A stretch of 8,260 nucleotides of DNA from an uncultured Treponema sp. GTDB taxonomy: Bacteria; Spirochaetota; Spirochaetia; Treponematales; Treponemataceae. Location: positions 1-8,260 of the forward strand of contig CAKZZR010000225.1 in assembly GCA_937885475.1 (NCBI GenBank). The letters run 5' to 3'. Positions within the stretch are counted from its first letter, which is position 1. Each line of letters begins with the position of its first letter. The notes below the pieces were generated by a model, which did no database searches, was not told where the DNA came from, and saw only the letters and a program-made list of their open reading frames with translations. Below, piece after piece: positions 1 through 5,386 of the stretch. Position numbers and translations under genes: made by a program.

Positions 1-238
1 TTATGTTTATGAATTTCACGCCGTCAAAGCGCACCAAACCTTCGTAGGTGCCGGCAAAAATATATCCCTGCGAATCCTGAATGATGTCCGTAACGGTGTT
101 CGCCGGAAGTCCGTCAGAGGTCGTCCACGTTGCGGAAACATAGTTTTCAATGAATGATTTTGAGATTCCGCCGTCCGGAAAAAGCGCTGCGGCAGAAAAA
201 ATAGTGAGCATTACAAACAATGCGAGCTTTTTATTCAT
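1..238 (-). CDS. Two-component-regulator propeller sensor protein, N-terminal fragment
   Basis: This is the first 79 codons of a gene that runs off the left edge. The product starts with a signal peptide (Lys-Lys, then a hydrophobic stretch ending near residue 20, ASAALFPDG region). It is followed by WTTSDGLPANTVTDIIQD and then a glycine-rich segment with the GLVRFDG signature (about residues 38-74). That pattern is the first blade of the ligand-binding propeller repeats of the two-component-regulator (Reg_prop) type. In treponemes such exported propellers are commonly joined to a GGDEF, histidine kinase or other output domain; which one applies here cannot be seen. An in-frame ATG two codons upstream, at 244, is an alternative start; an AGGA sequence lies 4 nt before it and 10 nt before the 238 ATG, so the choice is uncertain. 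The gene has its own promoter just upstream, separated from the chemoreceptor gene by a terminator. Confidence 0.8.
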   Translation of the reverse strand, partial: MNKKLALFVMLTIFSAAALFPDGGISKSFIENYVSATWTTSDGLPANTVTDIIQDSQGYIFAGTYEGLVRFDGVKFINI

Positions 239-297
239 AAACATAGTATCCTGCAAACTTCCCTCTCTCCATACGCTCACTTTATGAATTAGATAGA

Positions 298-326
298 AGT
301 ATATCACAGTATGCGTAATTTTTCAT
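298..326 (-). promoter_or_regulatory. Predicted sigma70-like promoter of the propeller sensor gene
   Basis: On the minus strand, ATGAAA (plus 321-326; 4 of 6 matches to TTGACA) is followed after 17 nt by TATACT (plus 298-303; 5 of 6 matches to TATAAT). It would start transcription near 291, giving a leader of about 50 nt. It lies directly after the terminator of the upstream chemoreceptor gene, which fits independent transcription. It is predicted from sequence only. Confidence 0.5.
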
Positions 327-348
327 TCATTTTTTATAAAACTAGCAT

Positions 349-396
349 AAAAAAAAGCGCGAAGGAGTTCCTGAAATTCAGAAGTCTCACTCGCGC
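349..396 (-). terminator. Intrinsic terminator of the chemoreceptor gene
   Basis: Read on the minus strand, GCGCGA (plus 391-396) pairs with TCGCGC (plus 357-362), and the run of eight T lies at plus 349-356. The enclosed 28 nt contain a second small pairing (CTGAA with TTCAG). On the plus strand the stem is also followed by a T run (398-406), so it could work in both directions, but no plus-strand gene ends here. It sits about 20 bp after the chemoreceptor stop codon. Confidence 0.8.
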
Positions 397-417
397 CTTT
401 TTTTTTCAATTGAATCT

Positions 418-2508
418 TTAAACCTTGAACTGGTCTATCTGCTCGCCCATGTTGTTGATGGAATTTTCCACCTGGTGGGCCACATCGGTAAGCATTGTGC
501 CGGTCTCGTTGATTTTCTTTGCGCCGATGTGCATTTCGTCCATGCTCTGCTTCATCACAATCGTTACGTCCTGCAAGTGCTGAACCTCGGAAAGAATCAC
601 CTTGTTTCCTTCGTTCATTTCGTAGGACGCATCGCGAACCTGTGCGGTTGAGTTGTTCATCAGGTTGAGCGCCTCGATAATCTGCTTTGAACCTTCGTTC
701 TGCTCTTCCATTGCGGCACGAATCTGCATAACAAGTTGATTTGTATCTTGCAGCTCCTGCGATACAAGCTCAAACGCCTTGCTTGATTCCGTTGAGGCAC
801 CTACGACGTTGGAGATGTTCTCCTTTATGCTGTTAAGCTGCTCGCCGATTGTCTTTGACTGAGCGCTTGAGGTCTCTGAAAGCTTTCGGATTTCGTCCGC
901 TACAACGGCAAAGCCTTTTCCTGCTTCTCCTGCGTGTGCAGCCTCGATTGCGGCGTTCATGGCAAGAAGGTTTGTCTGGCTTGCTATGTTCGTGATTGCC
1001 TGGTTTGCGTCCTGCAGCATCTCGGACTGGCTTGCAATCTGCTGAACGCGCTCGTTTACCACCTGCAATTTAGTAAAGCCCGACTGCGCGTTTGACTCAA
1101 GCTCGGTAAAGGATTGGTGCATCTTTTCCATTGAGTTGCTTACCGACGTGATGTTTCCAATCATCTCCTCTACGGCGGCAGAAGCTTCCGTCACTCCGGA
1201 CGACTGGGTTTCAATCATGTTGTTAAGCGAGGTGATGTTTGCGGAAATTTCGTCAACCGCACCGGCCGTCTGGTCTACGCTGGCTTTTTGCCCTTCAATC
1301 TGATTGTGGATGCTTTCGATGTTTGCGATAATCTCCGTTATTGCGCTTGCAGTGTCAGAGGTCGTGGCGTCAAGATGCTCGCCGGTGGTTATCATTACGT
1401 TTTTGCCATTCTTCATGTGGGTAATGATTGTCTGAAGCTTCTGCATGAACTGGTTGAAGCCGTGAACGACGTCTCCAATCTCGTCATTTGAGGTTATGTT
1501 TATGCGCCGTGTAAGGTCAGCGTCTCCTGAGCAGATGTCCTCAAGTGCCTTGTTCACTGATTTGAGCGGATAAAGCATTCTGTAAATCAGCACTCCGGAA
1601 AGCACGCACAGAATTGCCGCAATCAGGAGCAGACCAAGTCCTGTGATGCGGATTGCCTTTGATACTGTTCTTGAGATTATTGCCTTTGAGCGGAACGTTG
1701 ATACCATACCTGTGATGCGTCCAAGCTCTGTTTTGAGAGGGAAGTAGATGTTCAGGTAAGGCTGACCAAGGATGTTCGTCTCGGTCGCAAATGTCTCGCC
1801 GTCCTTCTGTACCTTGCGGATAACCTCCTGGTTCTCAACGCGGGAGCCTGCCCACGAGCGTCCGTTTTTGTCAACAATCGTGCTGGATACGCGGATGTCG
1901 TTCTCGATGATTGAGATTTCGATGTTGTATACATTCTTCATGTGGTCAACGAAGCTCTGCTTTGAAAGGTCGTAGCCTGCGACCAATGCTCCAAGCAGCG
2001 TTCCGTCCTCTGAGTGTATTGCCGAAGCGGAAAGCATTGAATATCCCACAACGCCAGCCTTTGACTCGTACGTCTTTGCCTCGCTCATTCCTTCCGAAAC
2101 GATGTCCTTTACGCACGCCATGTCAGAAAGATTTGTTCCGCGGGCAAAGTTTCCGCCGCTTCCTGCGATTACAAGCCCCGCGTCGTCAGTTACGAACATT
2201 ATGTCGTTTCCGACGATTACGCGCTTGTCCTCTGCAAGCTTGCCGATGAGCGCCGGGTTCTGGCTTTCCATAGCCTGAACGAAATTAGGTCTTCCGGAAA
2301 GTGCTACGACCGCGTTCCTTAATATGATGTTCCGGTTCCGAAGGTTGTTTTCAATGCCCCGCTCTACAGTTTCAAGGTTCATTTTTACGTTGTTGCTGAA
2401 TTCCTTGTTGAAGAGGTTCAGACAGATTACTTCAACCGCAATGGCTGAGATAAAAATTGAAATTCCGACGATGAAACCGATTTTTACGGTAAGATTGATT
2501 TTTTTCAT
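418..2508 (-). CDS. Methyl-accepting chemotaxis protein with periplasmic double-Cache-type sensor
   Basis: This is a transmembrane chemoreceptor that senses a ligand outside the membrane and controls the CheA kinase through CheW. It has 696 residues from the chosen start. Helix 1 is at about residues 10-31, a large periplasmic sensor at about 35-285 resembles a double Cache fold, helix 2 is at about 289-310, and a HAMP linker follows at about 311-364 (LYPLKSVNKAL then NDEIGDV). A long cytoplasmic coiled coil comes next. Its conserved hairpin tip at about 507-545 reads SQTNLLAMNAAIEAAHAG and then GKGFAVVADEIRKL, the hallmark of the family. No C-terminal NWETF-like CheR pentapeptide is seen. 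The reading frame stays open to 2658, but the extra 50 residues are AT-rich and lie across the predicted promoter, so the ATG at 2508 (MKKINLTVKIG) is preferred. An AGGGG sequence lies about 13 nt before it, which is rather far for a ribosome binding site. The ligand cannot be told from the sequence. Confidence 0.95.
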   Translation of the reverse strand: MKKINLTVKIGFIVGISIFISAIAVEVICLNLFNKEFSNNVKMNLETVERGIENNLRNRNIILRNAVVALSGRPNFVQAMESQNPALIGKLAEDKRVIVGNDIMFVTDDAGLVIAGSGGNFARGTNLSDMACVKDIVSEGMSEAKTYESKAGVVGYSMLSASAIHSEDGTLLGALVAGYDLSKQSFVDHMKNVYNIEISIIENDIRVSSTIVDKNGRSWAGSRVENQEVIRKVQKDGETFATETNILGQPYLNIYFPLKTELGRITGMVSTFRSKAIISRTVSKAIRITGLGLLLIAAILCVLSGVLIYRMLYPLKSVNKALEDICSGDADLTRRINITSNDEIGDVVHGFNQFMQKLQTIITHMKNGKNVMITTGEHLDATTSDTASAITEIIANIESIHNQIEGQKASVDQTAGAVDEISANITSLNNMIETQSSGVTEASAAVEEMIGNITSVSNSMEKMHQSFTELESNAQSGFTKLQVVNERVQQIASQSEMLQDANQAITNIASQTNLLAMNAAIEAAHAGEAGKGFAVVADEIRKLSETSSAQSKTIGEQLNSIKENISNVVGASTESSKAFELVSQELQDTNQLVMQIRAAMEEQNEGSKQIIEALNLMNNSTAQVRDASYEMNEGNKVILSEVQHLQDVTIVMKQSMDEMHIGAKKINETGTMLTDVAHQVENSINNMGEQIDQFKV

Positions 2509-2539
2509 AAGATTCTTTACATCCCCTGTGCTGTGAATT

Positions 2540-2567
2540 TTGACTTTTTTTATTTTTAACTTATAAT
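2540..2567 (+). promoter_or_regulatory. Predicted promoter for the 62-residue protein gene
   Basis: TTGACT (2540-2545; 5 of 6) and a perfect TATAAT (2562-2567) are separated by 16 nt. Transcription would start near 2574, about 178 nt before the start codon at 2752. Two weaker options lie closer to the gene: TTGACT with AATAAT 19 nt away (2594-2624), and a lone TATACT at 2716-2721 without a good -35. The predicted start lies about 20 nt inside the leader of the opposing chemoreceptor transcript. Confidence 0.45.
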
Positions 2568-2589
2568 CATTATGTACATAACGATTATA
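2562..2589. repeat. 28-bp near-perfect palindrome between divergent promoters
   Basis: The two 14-bp halves are complementary at 13 of 14 positions; the only mismatch is A2569 opposite C2582. The core is TTATGTACATAA and each end is TATAAT on its own outward-reading strand. The left TATAAT serves as the -10 of the predicted plus-strand promoter, and the whole element lies just downstream of the predicted minus-strand start site. It could be an operator for a dimeric regulator. Alternatively it could form a stem-loop at the 5' end of the chemoreceptor mRNA, where the mismatch becomes a G-U pair. Confidence 0.6.
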
Positions 2590-2599
2590 TACCTTGACT

Positions 2600-2628
2600 A
2601 TTATATAGTATATTAACAAATAATGCAA
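2600..2628 (-). promoter_or_regulatory. Predicted sigma70-like promoter of the chemoreceptor gene
   Basis: On the minus strand, TTGCAT (plus 2623-2628) and a perfect TATAAT (plus 2600-2605) are separated by 17 nt. Transcription would start near 2593, giving a leader of about 85 nt that begins with the palindrome at 2562-2589. The promoter lies downstream of any start codon at 2658, which is the main reason for placing the protein start at 2508. Confidence 0.6.
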
Positions 2629-2751
2629 AGATATTTTTATAAAATAATCATACGGCATGATGTAAAATTCCGCAAGGATTGAAAAATTTATTTCGCTTTT
2701 TTTATGAAATCATCGTATACTAATAAAAAAATACAGCATTGGAGGCGCGTT

Positions 2752-2940
2752 ATGCATACTAAATTCGGTTTAAGCAAACCAGATTTTGACAGATTGGTGG
2801 AAGATCAGGAGTACGCAAAACTTGCTGAGCACCTGAAGAACACCCTCAATCTTGGAAAAATCCGCGATGGCGACTATCAGTCCGGCATGGAATGGCTGGA
2901 AAAATCTGCCAAAATGGTAGGAAAGACAGTAAAGAACTAA
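2752..2940 (+). CDS. Small hypothetical protein (62 residues)
   Basis: The start is fixed by a strong ribosome binding site, GGAGG, 6 nt before the ATG at 2752. The frame is open from another ATG at 2704, but that one has no ribosome binding site. The product is soluble, rich in charged residues and predicted to be mostly helical. A DFDRLVEDQEYAKLAEHL segment (about residues 11-28) looks amphipathic, followed by a glycine-containing turn (GKIRDGDYQSG) and a second helix ending in basic residues. There is no signal peptide, membrane helix, cysteine or catalytic motif. I do not recognise the family. The strong ribosome binding site and a dedicated terminator argue that it is a real, well-translated gene. 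It stands alone on its strand, divergent from the chemoreceptor, with the cupin gene after the terminator. Function is unknown. Confidence 0.75.
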   Translation: MHTKFGLSKPDFDRLVEDQEYAKLAEHLKNTLNLGKIRDGDYQSGMEWLEKSAKMVGKTVKN

Positions 2941-2951
2941 ACTGATATAAA
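2923..2951 (+). promoter_or_regulatory. Possible cupin-operon promoter overlapping the terminator
   Basis: AAGACA (2923-2928; 4 of 6) is followed after 17 nt by TATAAA (2946-2951; 5 of 6), preceded by TGA as an extended -10. Transcription would start near 2958, inside the left arm of the terminator stem, so this transcript would carry only part of that arm. There is no room for a promoter between the terminator and the cupin start, so this position or read-through is needed. The prediction is moderate. Confidence 0.4.
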
Positions 2952-2998
2952 AAGAGACTGCTGGAATCAGCACATGTATTCTGGCAGTCTCTTTTTTT
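2949..2998 (+). terminator. Intrinsic terminator after the small protein gene
   Basis: GAGACTGC (2954-2961) pairs perfectly with GCAGTCTC (2984-2991). The stem is extended at its base by A-T pairs and inside by GAAT with ATTC, and is followed by seven T (2992-2998). It begins about 10 bp after the stop codon. Only 20 bp separate the T run from the cupin start codon. Confidence 0.85.
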
Positions 2999-3018
2999 AA
3001 CAAAACCGGGATTATCCA

Positions 3019-3348
3019 ATGTTAATAAACTTCAATGAAATGAATGAGATTGTCATTCAGCACATGAACAACGGCGACGGCTCCGTATTCACCAAGATGA
3101 TGATGCAGCCGGAAGGCAGAATTATGATTCACCGTCTTCCGGCGGGCAGCTCCATCGGCAGGCACATACAGTCATCCTACAGCGAGACGAACTATGTCAT
3201 TCAAGGCAGAGGCGCGCAGTTCTGCGACGGCATCGAGGAAACGTTTTCTGCGGGAATGTGCTTTTACTGCCCAAAAGGCTCGTCTCACACCATAAAAAAC
3301 ATCGGTGAAGAGGATTTAGTTCTTTTTTCCATTATCATTGACCGATGA
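3019..3348 (+). CDS. Small single-domain cupin protein
   Basis: This is a 109-residue cytoplasmic beta-barrel protein of the cupin family; members bind a metal or a small ligand and may be enzymes or sensors. Both cupin motifs are visible with exact spacing. Motif 1 runs from G43 through H49, Q51 and E56 to G63. Motif 2 runs from G79 through P85, G87 and H90 to N94. The second histidine of the motif-1 HxH pair is replaced by Gln51, while H49, E56 and H90 are kept. The start at 3019 has only a weak ribosome binding site (GGGA 8 nt upstream). An in-frame ATG seven codons later, at 3040, is possible but has no better site. The stop overlaps the next gene's start (ATGA), so the two are translated as a pair. 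The substrate cannot be assigned from the sequence; such small stand-alone cupins include sugar isomerase-like and regulator-linked types. Confidence 0.85.
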   Translation: MLINFNEMNEIVIQHMNNGDGSVFTKMMMQPEGRIMIHRLPAGSSIGRHIQSSYSETNYVIQGRGAQFCDGIEETFSAGMCFYCPKGSSHTIKNIGEEDLVLFSIIIDR

Positions 3349-3800
3349 ACATGACACCTACCCTGCGCGAGACCCAGCAGAAATTGCAGCAGGTTTCACG
3401 CACCCTTAAGGAAATCGCAGAATCGCTTAGTCAAAGCTCCATGCGCAAAAAGCAGGAGGCGCTTTTTTCATGCGTAGACGACATAAAATCCGCATGCGAC
3501 AGCATTGAGCTTTCGATAAACTTCATGTATTTTGGACAAAAAAGCGGCGGACAGCGCAGCACCGCAAAAAAGACCCGTGCCGTTCAGGAAAACGGAAAAA
3601 AAGGCGGTCGCCCCAGCAAAAAAGCCGTCGTGGACTTTGCCTATGCGCAGAATGAGGAAGGAATAGACGTGCGTCTGAGCGATGGAACGCAGAAATTCAT
3701 TGCGGGAACCGTGCAGAACGTGAGGGAAGCCTTCCCTCCTTCACGCTACAAATGGGAAGAAGGCGCTGAGGCGCTGTACCAAAAGCTTACCGCCCGCTAA
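3345..3800 (+). CDS. Hypothetical protein with coiled coil and AT-hook-like patch
   Basis: The 151-residue product starts at an ATG that overlaps the cupin stop by 4 nt. A second ATG two codons later is equally possible; neither has its own ribosome binding site, pointing to coupled translation. Residues about 5-60 are heptad-rich and likely helical or coiled coil (TQQKLQQVSRTLKEIAESL), with two cysteines at 43 and 51. Residues about 72-93 are strongly basic and contain GKKGGRPSKK, with a GRP core at 88-90 as in AT-hook minor-groove binders. The last 55 residues are a mixed alpha/beta tail with aromatic and acidic residues (YKWEEGAEALYQKL). There is no signal peptide or membrane helix. I do not recognise the family. 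DNA or RNA binding is only an inference from the basic patch, and a regulatory partnership with the cupin is a further inference. The gene ends head-on into the MATE pump gene, their stops overlapping by 2 to 3 bases. Confidence 0.75.
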   Translation: MNMTPTLRETQQKLQQVSRTLKEIAESLSQSSMRKKQEALFSCVDDIKSACDSIELSINFMYFGQKSGGQRSTAKKTRAVQENGKKGGRPSKKAVVDFAYAQNEEGIDVRLSDGTQKFIAGTVQNVREAFPPSRYKWEEGAEALYQKLTAR

Positions 3801-5158
3801 AGCGCCTGCTGTGCGTTCTTGGAAATGCGCCGGAACAGAACCGCAAGGCTTATCGCCAAAAAAACGAGGGCGACAATCCACGAAATCGGATACGAATAGT
3901 AAATCGTCTCGCAGGAATGAAAGCGTTCCATCCTGAATACAGAAAAAATCCATATGACGCGAAAGCCGCACACTCCTACCAGCGTGATTATCATAGGAAC
4001 AAAACTGTGTCCCATGCCACGTATGACGTTTGCAAGGCAGTCCATCATGCCGCACAGGCAGTACAACGTGCATATGATGCGAAGACGGCTCATGCCAGCG
4101 GCAACGACCGACGGATTGAGCGAATAAATGTGAAGCAGCGGCTTACCGAACAGCACGGCAAGGTTTCCAAGCAACAAGCCCAGCACCAGAACGCACAGCT
4201 CCGCACAGAACGCCGCCTTTTTTACGCGGTCATGGCGTTCCGCACCCATATTCTGAGACGTGAACGTAAGCGTTCCCTGAGCAAAGCAGTTCATGGAAAT
4301 ATACACAAAGCCTTCTATGCTCATAGCCGCGGAATTTCCGGCAATCGTCATAGCGCCGAACGAGTTTACCGACGACTGGATTATGATGTTTGAGAACGAA
4401 AAGATTATTCCCTGCACGCCCGCCGGAACGCCGATTTTTACAATCTGAATGAAAATCTCGCGGTTTATGCCGAGTTTTTTAAGGCTCAGCCTGAAGTCGT
4501 CAGTCTCGCGCAGCAAAAGCACCACAACCATGACCGCCGAAAAGCACTGCGATATGGCGGTTGCAAGCCCAACTCCCGCAACGTCCATTTTAAGCGGAAT
4601 GACGAACACCAGATTCAGCAGAACATTTATGATTCCCGCGGCAAGCAGTATGAAGAGCGGGCGGCGCGTGTCGCCCTTGGCACGGAGCAACGCAGCGCCA
4701 AAGTTGTATATCATGGTGGCGGTCATTCCACAAAAATAGATGCGCAAGTACAGGGCTGAAAGCGCAAGCACCTCCGGCGGTGCCTGCATAAGACGCAGGA
4801 TGGGCGTTGCAAAGAGGATTCCTAGCGTGGTAAGCGCTATTCCGCTGAAAACGCTGAGAAGCATTGCCGTATGCACGGTTATGGCAAGACGTTTTTTGTC
4901 TGCGGCACCATAATAATGCGCGGCAACAACGTTCGTTCCAATGCTCAGTCCAATAAAAAGATTTGTAATAAGATTGACGAGGGATGCCGTTGCACCCACC
5001 GCCGCAAGCGAATTGTCGCCTGCAAAGCGCCCTACCACAATCGTGTCCGCGGCATTAAAAAGCAGCTGCAGAAGTCCTGTCAGCATGAGCGGAACTGAGA
5101 ACGCCAGCAGCTTTGAGAGAATCGGTCCTTCGGTAAGATTATTCTGATATGAGCGCAT
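3797..5158 (-). CDS. MATE family multidrug/Na+ antiporter
   Basis: This is an inner-membrane efflux pump that exports cationic drugs or metabolites in exchange for Na+ or H+. The 453-residue product has the family's usual length and about 12 hydrophobic helices in two related halves. The N-terminal half carries the characteristic FSVPLMLTGLLQLLF segment and then NAADTIVVGRFAG with LAAVG (about residues 20-55). ALLRAKGDTRRP (about 160) and the second-half VIRGMGHSFVP are typical inter-helix loops. The MATE family is clear, but the sequence does not decide between NorM-, DinF- and MepA-like subgroups or the substrate. The frame is open to a GTG at 5176; the ATG at 5158 (MRSYQNNLTEGPILSKLL) matches family N-termini better. 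Neither has a good ribosome binding site. A weak AT-rich promoter with TTGAAA at plus 5226-5231 is possible. The gene converges with the cupin pair, and no T-tailed terminator lies between them. Confidence 0.93.
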   Translation of the reverse strand: MRSYQNNLTEGPILSKLLAFSVPLMLTGLLQLLFNAADTIVVGRFAGDNSLAAVGATASLVNLITNLFIGLSIGTNVVAAHYYGAADKKRLAITVHTAMLLSVFSGIALTTLGILFATPILRLMQAPPEVLALSALYLRIYFCGMTATMIYNFGAALLRAKGDTRRPLFILLAAGIINVLLNLVFVIPLKMDVAGVGLATAISQCFSAVMVVVLLLRETDDFRLSLKKLGINREIFIQIVKIGVPAGVQGIIFSFSNIIIQSSVNSFGAMTIAGNSAAMSIEGFVYISMNCFAQGTLTFTSQNMGAERHDRVKKAAFCAELCVLVLGLLLGNLAVLFGKPLLHIYSLNPSVVAAGMSRLRIICTLYCLCGMMDCLANVIRGMGHSFVPMIITLVGVCGFRVIWIFSVFRMERFHSCETIYYSYPISWIVALVFLAISLAVLFRRISKNAQQAL

Positions 5159-5238
5159 TTGAGCGAATTCTACCACGCACGGCGCTCGTAGGTAAAGTTC
5201 CTTAAAAAAATATTTTTTTTATTTTTTTCAAAAACCTG

Positions 5239-5267
5239 TTGACATATTTTTAGGCATGCAGTATATT
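5239..5267 (+). promoter_or_regulatory. Strong sigma70-like promoter of the leader RNA and YkgJ-type gene
   Basis: A perfect TTGACA (5239-5244) and TATATT (5262-5267; 5 of 6) are separated by exactly 17 nt, the best promoter match in the window. Transcription would start near 5274, about 113 nt before the start codon at 5387. An A/T-rich stretch (5202-5235) just upstream could act as an UP element and also separates this promoter from the divergent MATE gene. Confidence 0.75.
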
Positions 5268-5270
5268 CTA

Positions 5271-5366
5271 ATCAGCTTGTAAATAAGCTGATAAACTCTC
5301 TCCGATGTCCGTGAAAACCGGACAAGGTTGCCTCTGGATGCGTTGCGTTCGGAGGCAACCTTTTTT
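5271..5366 (+). ncRNA. Structured leader RNA with terminator: attenuator, riboswitch or small RNA
   Basis: Three hairpins follow one another within about 95 nt of a strong promoter. The first is ATCAGCTT with AAGCTGAT (8 bp, 6-nt loop, about 5271-5292). The second is TGTCCG with CGGACA (6 bp, 7-nt loop, 5306-5324). The third is the terminator, GGTTGCCTC (5326-5334) with GAGGCAACC (5352-5360) followed by six T (5361-5366). The T run ends 20 nt before the ATG of the next gene. This layout is that of a transcription attenuator or riboswitch leader, or of a free-standing small RNA that terminates and lets some transcripts through. It does not match any riboswitch consensus I can recall, so its ligand or regulator is unknown. 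The exact 5' end is estimated from the promoter. Confidence 0.5.
5326..5366 (+). terminator. Intrinsic terminator inside the leader of the YkgJ-type gene
   Basis: A perfect 9-bp stem (5326-5334 with 5352-5360), a 17-nt loop and six T make a strong rho-independent terminator on the plus strand only. It stands between the promoter and the coding region, so the gene can be expressed only if polymerase passes it. Confidence 0.85.
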
Positions 5367-5386
5367 AACGCACAGAGGATTCGGAC

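Noticed and set aside
2509..2658. 50-residue N-terminal extension of the chemoreceptor from the ATG at 2658
   Set aside because: It lies over the predicted promoter and the palindrome, is AT-rich and tyrosine-rich, lacks a ribosome binding site, and would put a non-typical segment before the first membrane helix.
3596..3602. Run of seven A in the 151-residue protein gene, a possible frameshift site
   Set aside because: Several short A runs occur in the same gene, the frame is intact, and no stimulatory hairpin or extended alternative frame is evident.
3722..3738. Perfect inverted repeat GAGGGAAG/CTTCCCTC with a 1-nt centre
   Set aside because: It is inside coding sequence, is too tight to form an RNA hairpin without losing pairs, and is not linked to any promoter or second copy.
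3761..3807. AGGCGCT (two copies) pairing with AGCGCCT as a shared terminator for the convergent cupin pair and MATE genes
   Set aside because: The stem is only 7 bp with a long loop, lies in coding sequence and has no T run on either strand.
3917..4393. Open frame of 158 codons on the plus strand
   Set aside because: It lies entirely within the MATE pump gene on the other strand; its composition is that of an antisense shadow, rich in His, Arg, Lys and Gln, with no recognisable motif.
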